Below are positions 1 through 6,334 of a stretch of 9,515 nucleotides of DNA, in pieces (the stretch's first letter is position 1; each line of letters opens with the position of its first letter). Source of the stretch: Cloacimonetes bacterium UBA5456 (GTDB lineage Bacteria; Cloacimonadota; Cloacimonadia; Cloacimonadales; Cloacimonadaceae); NCBI GenBank assembly GCA_002427325.1, contig DIQS01000030.1:1-9515 (forward strand), written 5' to 3'. The notes beneath the pieces were generated by a model. The model was not told the origin of the DNA and did no database searches. It saw only the letters and a program-made list of their open reading frames with translations. Position numbers and translations under genes: made by a program.

Positions 1-326
1 GCTAAGCTGAATGCAGTAAGGAAGGAGTAGTGAAGCTCTCGTATATAAATAAATATTTAAAGAAAAAACAGAGATTTTTAATAGATTGATAACTTATTGA
101 ATATAGGTATGATAGAAACCTTAGCGTGAATATCACAAAACAATATATCGGGATACATCTATTTATCTATCACCTGTTTAGTGATTTGATTTCAGTTTTT
201 GTGTCCATATCTTATTGTGTTTTCGATGCTTGACAAAAAAGAGGTAGTCAGATTTCCTTACAATTGACACTTGGATATAGAAAAAAACTCTTCCAAGTCT
301 TTGCAAAAAGGTTAGTAAAACAGCTT
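1..326. other. Intergenic leader upstream of dnaA, no gene seen
   Basis: I find no convincing gene here on either strand. The stretch is AT-rich, with an A/T run around 41-64, and holds no rpmH-like or other recognisable coding sequence. Two TTGACA hexamers (230-235 and 264-269) resemble -35 elements, but neither has a good -10 element at 16-18 bases. A short inverted repeat, ATCAC 169-173 with GTGAT 181-185, is too small to call as a terminator. The possible 60-codon minus-strand reading frame at 178-360 runs through the DnaA boxes, matches nothing I know, and is left out. Confidence 0.6.
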
Positions 327-346
327 TGTGGATAACTTGTGGATAG
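327..346 (-). promoter_or_regulatory. Tandem DnaA box pair upstream of dnaA
   Basis: TGTGGATAA at 327-335 is the exact reverse complement of the consensus TTATCCACA. TGTGGATAG at 338-346 differs at one base. They lie in the same orientation with start points 11 bases apart, about one helical turn, which suits side-by-side DnaA binding. They sit 136 bases upstream of the dnaA start codon. In many bacteria such boxes autoregulate dnaA, and in some they form one half of a split origin. The motif match is seen directly; the role is inferred. Confidence 0.8.
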
Positions 347-399
347 TCTTCATAAAACACGAAACTATAAACACGAGACCTTTTTGTAAAGAATTGATA

Positions 400-405
400 T
401 ATAAT
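400..405 (+). promoter_or_regulatory. Candidate -10 element for dnaA
   Basis: TATAAT lies in a very AT-rich stretch (391-420), 76 bases upstream of the dnaA start. The hexamer about 17 bases before it (377-382, GACCTT) is a poor -35 match, so the call rests on the -10 alone and on position. If real, transcription would start near 412 and the DnaA box at 449-457 would lie in the 5' untranslated region, consistent with DnaA autorepression. Confidence 0.3.
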
Positions 406-448
406 GTATTATAAATAATTTAAGCATGATGAGAGAATTTGCTCTTGT

Positions 449-457
449 TGTGGATAA
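449..457 (-). promoter_or_regulatory. DnaA box just upstream of the dnaA start
   Basis: TGTGGATAA is a perfect reverse-complement DnaA box. It ends 24 bases before the dnaA ATG and lies before the AAGGA ribosome binding site (471-475). Its orientation matches the pair at 327-346. Binding by DnaA here would probably interfere with early transcription of dnaA, so an autoregulatory role is likely. It may also belong to an upstream half of the origin. Confidence 0.75.
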
Positions 458-481
458 TCTTTTAATTAGTAAGGAATAACT

Positions 482-1813
482 ATGGATCAAGACATTTGGC
501 AAAACATATTGGATAAGCTGGAAGAAAATATTAACGAACAGAGTTTTAAAACTTGGTTTTCAAACACAGATTTGATCGACTTTAGTGATAGCAGCCTCAC
601 GGTTCAGGTGGGCTCGCAATTTAGTGCAAACTATATGAACACGAGCTATAGAGAAGTTCTCGCCGAGATTTCTCAAGGTCTTTATGGTCGGCGCTATATT
701 GTCACTTTCGTATCCAAAACCAGAAAAAAAGCAGAGAAAAAGCAAGACTTGCCCGGTTATGGTGATAATAAGGTGACGCTAAACACTCAGCTCAACGAAA
801 GATATAACTTCGATGAATTTGTGGTGGGAAAAAATAATAACTTCGCTCATTCCGCAGCAAAAGCTGTGGCAGAAAACCCCGGATATACTTTTAATCCGCT
901 CTTCATCTATGGCGAAAGCGGGATGGGTAAGACTCATCTCATGCAAGCCGTGGGGAATTTTGTGAAGACTGAAGGACGCAATTGCAGCATCTATTACACG
1001 ACAAGTGAATCATTTACAAATGAGATGATTGAAAGCATTCGCGGCAATAAGATGAGCGAGTTTCGGGCAAAGTTCCGCAAAGTTGATCTGCTTCTCGTGG
1101 ACGACATACATTTTCTCTCGCGCAAAGAAGGAACCCAGGAAGAGTTTTTCCACACCTTTAATGCGCTGTTTGAAAATAAGAAACAGATCGTGCTCACTTC
1201 AGACCGTCCTCCCAAGGACATCCCTGATCTTGAAAAGCGTTTGGTCACCAGATTTGAGAGCGGGCTTTTGGCGGATCTTAAGAATCCGGACTTCGAGACT
1301 CGCGTAGCAATTCTCAGAAAGAAAGCAGAGCCCGAAAACATCGAACTTTCGGACGAGGTGATAAACTTCATTGCCGACAACATTACTTCCTCTGTACGGG
1401 CTCTTGAGGGCTCTTTAATCAGAATCCTCGCCTATGCCTCATATAATAAACTCAATCCGGAGGATATTAATGCGGAATCTGCCGCCGAAATCCTCTCGGA
1501 TATGATCTCAGATGTGAGTAAGAATATCACTCTGAATATGATCACGCAACAGGTTTGCCTCACCTATAATCTCGAAAAAGAAATGCTCATGGAGAGGAGT
1601 CGTAAGCAGAATATCGCCTTTCCCAGACAAGTGGCGATGTATCTGGCAAATCACCTGATTCCCTCGCTCTCGCTTAAGGATATCGCTGAATATTATAATC
1701 GAAAAGACCACACCACCGTGATTCATGCCAAGAAGATCGTGGAAAACCAATTTAGAACAGATGATCAATTCCGCTCTCAAGTGGAACTCATGATCAGTAA
1801 TTTACGCAGGTAG
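482..1813 (+). CDS. dnaA: Chromosomal replication initiator protein DnaA
   Basis: DnaA is the AAA+ ATPase that binds DnaA boxes at oriC, opens the duplex and helps load the replicative helicase. The 443-residue protein has all expected parts. Domain I is residues 1-78 (W6, and the conserved F22-W25 region). A short charged linker (79-100) is domain II. The AAA+ domain has Walker A G144-ESGMGKT-H152, Walker B LLLVDD (203-208), an arginine-finger-type R257 in VTRFES, and sensor 2 VRALEG (305-310). Domain IV carries PRQVAMYL (381-388) and the signature DHTTVIHA (409-416), which reads the DnaA box. Length is close to the usual 440-470. The ATG start follows AAGGA at 471-475 with a 6-base gap. The P-loop reads GESGMGKT where GGVGLGKT is more usual; the key G, K and T are kept. 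DnaA boxes flank the gene on both sides, and dnaN does not follow. Identification is very secure. Confidence 0.98.
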   Translation: MDQDIWQNILDKLEENINEQSFKTWFSNTDLIDFSDSSLTVQVGSQFSANYMNTSYREVLAEISQGLYGRRYIVTFVSKTRKKAEKKQDLPGYGDNKVTLNTQLNERYNFDEFVVGKNNNFAHSAAKAVAENPGYTFNPLFIYGESGMGKTHLMQAVGNFVKTEGRNCSIYYTTSESFTNEMIESIRGNKMSEFRAKFRKVDLLLVDDIHFLSRKEGTQEEFFHTFNALFENKKQIVLTSDRPPKDIPDLEKRLVTRFESGLLADLKNPDFETRVAILRKKAEPENIELSDEVINFIADNITSSVRALEGSLIRILAYASYNKLNPEDINAESAAEILSDMISDVSKNITLNMITQQVCLTYNLEKEMLMERSRKQNIAFPRQVAMYLANHLIPSLSLKDIAEYYNRKDHTTVIHAKKIVENQFRTDDQFRSQVELMISNLRR

Positions 1814-1901
1814 GAAAACACTAATCGTGCTTAAAATATCGACTGTAAATAATCCGCAATTGATCGGAGTTTCAGAGCGAAATATGCCGCTTTCTTTTGA
1901 G

Positions 1902-1921
1902 TTATCCACAAATGTGGAAGA
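1902..1921. repeat. Converging DnaA boxes (inverted repeat)
   Basis: TTATCCACA (1902-1910) is perfect on the + strand. Two bases later TGTGGAAGA (1913-1921) resembles the reverse-complement box with two mismatches. Together they form an imperfect inverted repeat around AA at 1911-1912. The first box is secure; the second is a weak site that may bind only cooperatively. Confidence 0.7.
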
Positions 1922-1926
1922 ACTTG

Positions 1927-1945
1927 TGTGGATAAGTGTGGACAA
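1927..1945 (-). repeat. Tandem DnaA boxes in oriC
   Basis: TGTGGATAA (1927-1935) is a perfect reverse-complement box. TGTGGACAA (1937-1945) has one mismatch. Start points are 10 bases apart in the same orientation, echoing the pair upstream of dnaA at 327-346. Two further degenerate boxes in this orientation follow at 1976-1984 and 1987-1995, 11 bases apart. Confidence 0.8.
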
Positions 1946-2005
1946 CTTGATAAATAAAGAGTTAGCGAAATTTTGTGTGAATAGGCTGTGGACAGACAGG
2001 CTAAG

Positions 2006-2025
2006 TTATACACATCTTATCCACA
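2006..2025 (+). repeat. Tandem DnaA boxes in oriC, opposite orientation
   Basis: TTATACACA (2006-2014) fits the broader consensus TTATNCACA, and TTATCCACA (2017-2025) is perfect. Start points are 11 bases apart. These face the opposite way from the group at 1927-1995, so the origin has two arms of boxes facing each other. Confidence 0.8.
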
Positions 2026-2084
2026 TAATTCAAAGTGGCTTAAAAGCATGCAATCAATGGCTGCAAAAAATAAAGCTTGACCGA

Positions 2085-2101
2085 TTATCTACATATTCAC
2101 A
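2085..2101 (+). repeat. Weaker DnaA boxes next to the AT-rich segment
   Basis: TTATCTACA (2085-2093) has one mismatch to TTATCCACA, and ATATTCACA (2093-2101) has one mismatch to TTATNCACA; they share one base. They are the boxes nearest the AT-rich stretch, where DnaA filaments are expected to start unwinding. Binding is inferred. Confidence 0.5.
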
Positions 2102-2109
2102 GAGCCTAC

Positions 2110-2156
2110 TACTTATACTGATAATCAAAATTAATCTTAAATAGGATATATTATAT
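2110..2156. other. AT-rich candidate DNA unwinding element
   Basis: This segment is almost all A and T, with only six G or C bases between about 2113 and 2156, and lies directly beside the last DnaA boxes. That is the expected layout of the unwinding element in origins placed downstream of dnaA. It also holds the AGGA ribosome binding site (2143-2146) of the next gene, and a TATACT (2114-2119) that could be a -10 element without a matching -35. The role is inferred from composition and position. Confidence 0.5.
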
Positions 2157-3408
2157 GATGAAGCTCCGCTATCTGACCTTGCTCATTTTGCCGATTATTT
2201 TGCTTTCGGCATGCACAAAAAAGGATAACCTGACAGGGACAAATTGGTATGATCAGGATGTTCTTCAAATCACGGATAATAATGCTGTTGTTTCAGCTTA
2301 TAGTTTTATGGCTGATGATGAAGATTTGCCTTCACTGAGTAGTGGGCGTAAGAATATCCTCGTTGCCAATCATGATGGAGTCAAAGCTAAAGCACTGCTT
2401 CGCTTCACAAATCTTTTGAGCGCGGAAGCCATTGACGAGCTGGCGGAGTTTAGAAATCCTAAATTGAATTTGGAGATTGCGCGAAGCAGTAAAGGCGACG
2501 AAAGTCCTATCTCTCTGAAGTTTTATAAGGTAAATCAAGCTTATAATGCCGATCCTGATTCGATTCTGGTGGAAAATCTTGAGGAACTCACGGCTTCTGC
2601 TGCGACTTGGGATAAACATACCGTTTCTTTGGACACTCTTTCCGTTGTGCTAAGCTATGATGTTATCAGAAATTGGACTTCGGAGGAAGATAGTCTGGGC
2701 TTGAATATTTTGGTGGAAATTCCTGAAGAAAGTCAAGGATTCTTGGAACTCAGACCTGCCGGATCATTAGCAGGAGCGAGTATTTCCTATGAATATAAGA
2801 ATTCTGAAGATGATGAGGAATATCAGGATTATAAAAACTATGCCGTGTTAAATACATTCAGCTTCCAGCGTGCCATCGATGAAGATAGCTCTGCTTGGCG
2901 GATCAGTAATCGCAGCGGGAAGAGGCTCTATGTCGATATTCAGCCGAATTTCAGTCTGCTCAAAGATGCGGATGGCATGTCGCTTTCGGATGAGATCAAA
3001 AAGAAGACTCAGGTCAATCATGCAGAATTGGTCTTGTTTGTGAAAGATAATCCAAATTTTGGGAATACTGTGCAATATATCTTCAGCACTTTTCTACTTA
3101 AAAATAGACCGGAATCGGGGGCGGTGATCGGCACGGATGATATGGTTGTAGCAAGTTCCATCGTTCCTATTTCCAATATTTTATATACTACGAGGGATAG
3201 TCTTTCCTTGAATATCACGCCCCTCATTCAAGCTTATTTAAGCGAAAAAACCTTCGCGGATGGGGAGATAATTGAGCCCTATGGCATCCTGATTATGAGT
3301 AATTATGAGATGAAAGACTTTGGCGAAGTTGATTTTTGGGACATCCTTACCGCTCCGGAAGATAAAAAACCATATATTCGTATCCAATATACGCCACCAT
3401 TCCTATGA
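2155..3408 (+). CDS. Lipoprotein of unknown function with two similar halves
   Basis: I do not recognise a named family with certainty. The 417-residue product starts with a hydrophobic segment ending in the lipobox LLSAC (lipidated C20). Residue +2 is Thr, which under the Lol rule fits the outer membrane. The mature protein appears to hold two related units, about 70-215 and 231-413. Each has an early strand (KALLRF at 79-84; KRLYVDI at 256-262), a second one (KLNLEI at 103-108; AELVLFV at 290-296), a helix-like motif after SLxL-type sequence (LSYDVIRNW at 166-174; ITPLIQAYL at 354-362), and a closing strand ending in Tyr (SISYEY; YIRIQY). This layout resembles DNRLRE/CBM96-type beta-sandwich domains, a tentative link. 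AGGA (2143-2146) lies 8 bases before ATG 2155; a second ATG follows at once. It is the first gene of the run and overlaps the next by 4 bases, suggesting a joint role in the envelope. Confidence 0.85.
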   Translation: MMKLRYLTLLILPIILLSACTKKDNLTGTNWYDQDVLQITDNNAVVSAYSFMADDEDLPSLSSGRKNILVANHDGVKAKALLRFTNLLSAEAIDELAEFRNPKLNLEIARSSKGDESPISLKFYKVNQAYNADPDSILVENLEELTASAATWDKHTVSLDTLSVVLSYDVIRNWTSEEDSLGLNILVEIPEESQGFLELRPAGSLAGASISYEYKNSEDDEEYQDYKNYAVLNTFSFQRAIDEDSSAWRISNRSGKRLYVDIQPNFSLLKDADGMSLSDEIKKKTQVNHAELVLFVKDNPNFGNTVQYIFSTFLLKNRPESGAVIGTDDMVVASSIVPISNILYTTRDSLSLNITPLIQAYLSEKTFADGEIIEPYGILIMSNYEMKDFGEVDFWDILTAPEDKKPYIRIQYTPPFL

Positions 3409-4211
3409 AAAAACATATATTGTATCTGATAATCTTGCTGGTTTTCAGCTTCACAGCTTGTTCTCGCGAAAGTAAAAATACCGAGAAATTAGCAGAAGTA
3501 AATGGCGAAATTCTCTATTTAGAAGAGTTTGTCGCAATGATCGGCGAAGATAATTGGATGACAATGGATAGTTCTGCACGTCACAAAGCAGTCGAAGACT
3601 GGGTAAATCTCACGCTTCTGGCTCAAACTGCAAAGAAAAACAAACTCCTCGAAAAGCAGGGAGTGATACTGCGACAGAATATCGCTCAAAAGAAAGTCGC
3701 AGCAAATGCGCTCATCTCCGAAAAGCTTTCGACGATAAATATCTCCGAAGACCAGCTATTTTCGTATTTCAGAGTGCATAGAGCCGAGTTTATGGAACCT
3801 GTGCAGTTTTATCGAGTGCAAAGAATCTGTTTGCCGAGCAAGATACAGGCAGAAAATGTCTTTGAAAAGATCAGAGACGGATTAGACTTTATGCAGGCAC
3901 TATCCAGATATAAAGCAGAAGCACCGCCACATTTAAGCGGAGATATGGGCTTTGTCCAGCCTTCTTCAGCGGATTCTGTATTTTGGTTTAGTGCAAAACA
4001 ATTAGAACTAAATGAGCCCGGAATCATCAAAAAAGATGATTATTGGTTTGTTATTCGCTACACCGAAAAGAAAGAAGGCGACGATGTTGCCAATTTCGAT
4101 GATTTCAAAGCGGAAATCAGACATAAGATATTACTTGAGAAGCAAGAAGACGTATATAGAGAGCTTTTGCGAGAGATCAAAACAAAAGCAGGCAAGGTTT
4201 TCTATTATTAA
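3405..4211 (+). CDS. Parvulin-type peptidyl-prolyl isomerase lipoprotein (PrsA/PpiC-like)
   Basis: This 268-residue protein has a signal peptide and lipobox FTAC, with lipidated C19 followed by Ser, so it is probably tethered to the outer membrane facing the periplasm. An N-terminal helical region with VNGEILYLEEF (32-42) is typical of SurA/PrsA N-domains. Residues about 134-223 form a degenerate parvulin domain: A-rich helix and DGLDFMQALSRY (158-169), SGDMGF (178-183, usually GGDLGW/F), and the closing strand YWFVIRYTEK (213-222). The usual RHIL at the start of the domain is replaced by QRIC (139-142), so the catalytic histidine is missing and chaperone rather than isomerase activity is likely. 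A lysine-rich helical tail follows. The start overlaps the preceding stop (ATGA), pointing to translational coupling; no strong ribosome binding site is visible. It sits before a SurA-like gene, consistent with outer-membrane protein folding. Confidence 0.85.
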   Translation: MKKHILYLIILLVFSFTACSRESKNTEKLAEVNGEILYLEEFVAMIGEDNWMTMDSSARHKAVEDWVNLTLLAQTAKKNKLLEKQGVILRQNIAQKKVAANALISEKLSTINISEDQLFSYFRVHRAEFMEPVQFYRVQRICLPSKIQAENVFEKIRDGLDFMQALSRYKAEAPPHLSGDMGFVQPSSADSVFWFSAKQLELNEPGIIKKDDYWFVIRYTEKKEGDDVANFDDFKAEIRHKILLEKQEDVYRELLREIKTKAGKVFYY

Positions 4212-4237
4212 TTTTATCTAAGGAAATAACAAAGAAA

Positions 4238-5494
4238 ATGAAGAGAAAAGTGATAATAATGCTGTTTATCATGATGTTTGCGATGCTATCAGCAGAGGTC
4301 ATGGATAGAATAGTAGCCAAGGTCGGAACCGAGATAATCCTGCTTTCTGACTTGCAAAAACAGATTAGTCAGTTGGCATCCACCGGCATTGATCCGCAAA
4401 TCTTGTATCCGGAAAACGTCTTGGGACAGATAATAGAACAAAAACTCTTGGTACAAAAGGCGAAAGAACTCAATATCGCCGCGGATGAGGATGCTATTAC
4501 GAAATATGCCGAGAGATATTTAAACGACATAAAGAGCAGATATCCCAGCGAGGCAGACTTTCAGGTGGAACTCAGAAAGATGAACACCACGCAACGTGAA
4601 TTGCTCAAGTTTTTGGCAGATCAAATCAGAGAAAACTATCTTACCGAACAGTTGATTGAGAAATACATCTCTTCCCGCATCAAGATCACCGAGCCTGAGA
4701 TGAGAAGCTTTTATGAAACAAGCAAAGATAGCTTGGCTGTCAAACCCACAACATGGGAGCTGAGCCTCATCCTGCGTGAGATTCGTCCTTCTGTAGAAAC
4801 TCAAGAAAGAATCATCGCCGAGACAGAAACGCTCTTAGAAAAGCTTAAAGCAGGCGAAGATTTTGCCGCTTTGGCAGAAGAATATAGCGATTGCCCTTCA
4901 TCTCAACAGGGAGGAGACCTCGGCTATTTCAAACGCGGAATGATGGTCAAACCCTTCGAAGATGCGGCATTTAGCCTAAGTATCAATGAGATCAGCGAGA
5001 TAGTTCAAAGCAATTTTGGCTATCACATCATCAAGCTCACAGACCGCCGAGGAGATGAGATCAGAGCTTCTCACATCCTGAAGATTGTTCAGGCCGGCGA
5101 GGATGATTCCGACCGTGAAAGAGCACTCATGCAGGAGATTCGTGATAGAATCGTGGCAGGGGAGAGCTTCGGTGATTTGGCGCGCGAGTATTCCTTTGAC
5201 ACAAATAGCAAGGACGACGGCGGACTCTTAGGTGAATTTGGCGAGCAAGACTTGCCCGAGCTTTTCTTACCCGTCATCATGGCATCCGAAGTAGGCGTTC
5301 CCACAGAAGTTTTGCAAAACGAAGGATTGGTTTATATTTTCATAAGAGAAAACGAAAGTGTAGCTCGCATTTTCGAATATGATGAGGTGAAAGATCAGTT
5401 GAAGGACTATCTGTTCCAGTTGCGTCAGATGGAATATTATGACGAGTGGATGCAGGAAGCCAAGAGTAAGGCCTTCATCGAATATAAACTATGA
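4238..5494 (+). CDS. surA: SurA-like periplasmic chaperone / peptidyl-prolyl isomerase
   Basis: SurA escorts unfolded outer-membrane proteins across the periplasm to the BAM complex. The 418-residue product has a signal peptide ending near LSA-E20, close to the length of E. coli SurA (428). The N-domain begins VMDRIVAKVGTEIILLSDL (21-39), the classic SurA pattern. Two parvulin domains follow: about 172-270, with GEDFAALAEEYSD (206-218) and GGDLGYF (225-231); and about 274-372, with RASHILK (276-282), FGDLAREYS (311-319) and DGGLLGEF (327-334). Only the second keeps the HIL motif; in the first the position reads LSLIL. This matches E. coli SurA, where only the second domain is an active isomerase. 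A C-terminal helix (382-415) would complete the core. AGGA (4221-4224) is 13 bases from ATG 4238, rather far. The start leaves a 26-base gap after the previous gene and overlaps pgpA by 4 bases. Confidence 0.9.
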   Translation: MKRKVIIMLFIMMFAMLSAEVMDRIVAKVGTEIILLSDLQKQISQLASTGIDPQILYPENVLGQIIEQKLLVQKAKELNIAADEDAITKYAERYLNDIKSRYPSEADFQVELRKMNTTQRELLKFLADQIRENYLTEQLIEKYISSRIKITEPEMRSFYETSKDSLAVKPTTWELSLILREIRPSVETQERIIAETETLLEKLKAGEDFAALAEEYSDCPSSQQGGDLGYFKRGMMVKPFEDAAFSLSINEISEIVQSNFGYHIIKLTDRRGDEIRASHILKIVQAGEDDSDRERALMQEIRDRIVAGESFGDLAREYSFDTNSKDDGGLLGEFGEQDLPELFLPVIMASEVGVPTEVLQNEGLVYIFIRENESVARIFEYDEVKDQLKDYLFQLRQMEYYDEWMQEAKSKAFIEYKL

Positions 5495-5973
5495 ATAAAA
5501 AGAAGTTTAGCGTTATCCTCAGCTCAGTCTTTTGGCTGGGATTCATCCCCTTTGCACCGGGAACTTTCGGCTCTTTAGCAGCACTGGGACTATATTTACT
5601 CCTACCGGGGATGCTCTTTGAGGGAAGCTATAGATATATCATGACTTTAGTGGTCATGCTTTTGGCGTTCATCTTTGCGCCGATCGTGCGAAAGGCAGAA
5701 GAAAGCCTTGGCGAAGATGCGCCGCAGATTGTTATCGACGAAGTCTTTGGCTATTTCGTCGCCGTGTTATTTTTACCCAAAACCCTGATGATTGGGGTCT
5801 GGGCTTTTATCCTATTTCGCGTCTTTGATATAGCTAAGCCCTTTCCCATCAACAAGTCCCAAAGCATTGGCAAAGGCTTTGGAGTGATGATAGATGATCT
5901 ATTAGCAGGACTTTATGCCAACATCCTGCTACAGTTTTTAATTATAATTAAACCGCAATTTTTTGGAATATAG
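5491..5973 (+). CDS. pgpA: Phosphatidylglycerophosphatase A
   Basis: PgpA removes the phosphate from phosphatidylglycerol phosphate at the inner membrane, giving phosphatidylglycerol, the precursor of cardiolipin and the donor for lipoprotein diacylglyceryl modification. The 160-residue protein fits the family's size and shows its motifs in order: APGTFGSL (22-29), PQIVIDEVFGYF (78-89), FRVFDIAKPFPI (109-120) and GVMIDDLLAG (131-140). The acidic residues D83, E84, D135 and D136 are the expected metal-binding positions. Hydrophobic segments lie near 10-40, 49-66, 86-112 and 136-153. The start codon overlaps the surA stop (ATGA) with no clear ribosome binding site, so translation is probably coupled. 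Two lipoproteins encoded upstream would use phosphatidylglycerol in their maturation, though that link is inference. Confidence 0.95.
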   Translation: MNKKKFSVILSSVFWLGFIPFAPGTFGSLAALGLYLLLPGMLFEGSYRYIMTLVVMLLAFIFAPIVRKAEESLGEDAPQIVIDEVFGYFVAVLFLPKTLMIGVWAFILFRVFDIAKPFPINKSQSIGKGFGVMIDDLLAGLYANILLQFLIIIKPQFFGI

Positions 5974-5983
5974 GAGAATAAAT

Positions 5984-6331
5984 ATGTTTTACACACTATT
6001 AGAAGCAGGGACGCAAGCAGCAGGTGAGCAAGCTCAAGCTCAGCAAGGAGGCATTGGCTCCAGCCTCATATTTTTTGCGATTATGATGGGAATCATGTAT
6101 TTCCTCTTGATCCGTCCCCAACAAAAAAAGCAGAAAGAGATGCAGAAGTTGATAGACTCCATGCAGGTGAACGACAAAGTTGTCACAAACAGCGGCATCT
6201 ATGGTCGCGTTGTTTCCATGAAACCTGATAAAGGTATTGTCGTGCTTGAAATCGATGATACAAACAAGGTTCGCGTGGATTTTCAAAGGTCTGCCATCGT
6301 TGCTATCATCAAGCCGGAGGCTCAAAACTAA
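5984..6331 (+). CDS. yajC: Preprotein translocase accessory subunit YajC
   Basis: YajC is a small single-span inner-membrane protein that associates with SecDF and the SecYEG channel. The 115-residue product has a short Ala/Gln-rich N-terminus, one membrane span (24-43) followed at once by the hallmark LIRPQQKKQKE (42-52), then a soluble beta-rich domain with DKVVTNSGIYGRVV (64-77). I place the start at ATG 5984 because AGGAG (5972-5976) is 7 bases upstream. An in-frame ATG at 5963 lies inside pgpA, would add seven residues and has no ribosome binding site. The gene follows pgpA by 10 bases. secD and secF, frequent neighbours elsewhere, are not in the window. Confidence 0.95.
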   Translation: MFYTLLEAGTQAAGEQAQAQQGGIGSSLIFFAIMMGIMYFLLIRPQQKKQKEMQKLIDSMQVNDKVVTNSGIYGRVVSMKPDKGIVVLEIDDTNKVRVDFQRSAIVAIIKPEAQN

Positions 6332-6334
6332 ATC

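Larger units (their letters stand above)
1814..2154. other. oriC: Probable chromosomal origin, oriC
   Basis: This 341-base gap directly follows dnaA and holds at least four strong and several degenerate DnaA boxes. Perfect or near-perfect sites are 1902-1910 (+), 1927-1935 (-), 1937-1945 (-, one mismatch), 2006-2014 (+, TTATACACA), 2017-2025 (+), 2085-2093 (+, TTATCTACA) and 2093-2101 (+, one mismatch). Weaker ones are at 1913-1921, 1976-1984 and 1987-1995. Boxes on the left mostly face one way and those on the right the other. An AT-rich tail follows at about 2110-2156. Position, box density and AT-rich flank are what is known of bacterial oriC regions. A 105-codon reading frame starting with GTG at 1827 crosses the stretch but looks accidental. 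No clear transcription terminator is seen for dnaA. Confidence 0.85.

Noticed and set aside
1..30. Open frame ending in TAG at 28-30 that could be the tail of an upstream gene
   Set aside because: Only nine codons are visible (AKLNAVRKE), too few to support a coding call.
230..292. TTGACA hexamers at 230-235 and 264-269 as -35 elements for dnaA
   Set aside because: Neither has a reasonable -10 hexamer at 16-18 bases downstream.
178..360. 60-codon minus-strand reading frame upstream of dnaA
   Set aside because: Starts beyond the tandem DnaA boxes and reads through them, composition follows AT-rich non-coding sequence, and it does not resemble rpmH or another gene often found beside dnaA.
994..1383. 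129-codon minus-strand reading frame inside dnaA, and a similar 132-codon one inside def (6362-6760)
   Set aside because: Both are antisense shadows of strongly conserved genes and show no protein-family features.
2077..2119. TTGACC 2077-2082 with TATACT 2114-2119 as a promoter for the nine-gene run
   Set aside because: The gap between them is 31 bases, far too long for one sigma-70-type promoter, although a promoter somewhere in this gap is likely.
1827..2144. 105-codon + strand reading frame with GTG start between dnaA and the lipoprotein gene
   Set aside because: It runs through the full DnaA box cluster, has no good ribosome binding site and no recognisable protein features; the region is better explained as oriC.
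5963..5983. Upstream ATG at 5963 as the start of yajC
   Set aside because: It lies inside pgpA with no ribosome binding site, while ATG 5984 has AGGAG 7 bases upstream and gives a typical YajC N-terminus.
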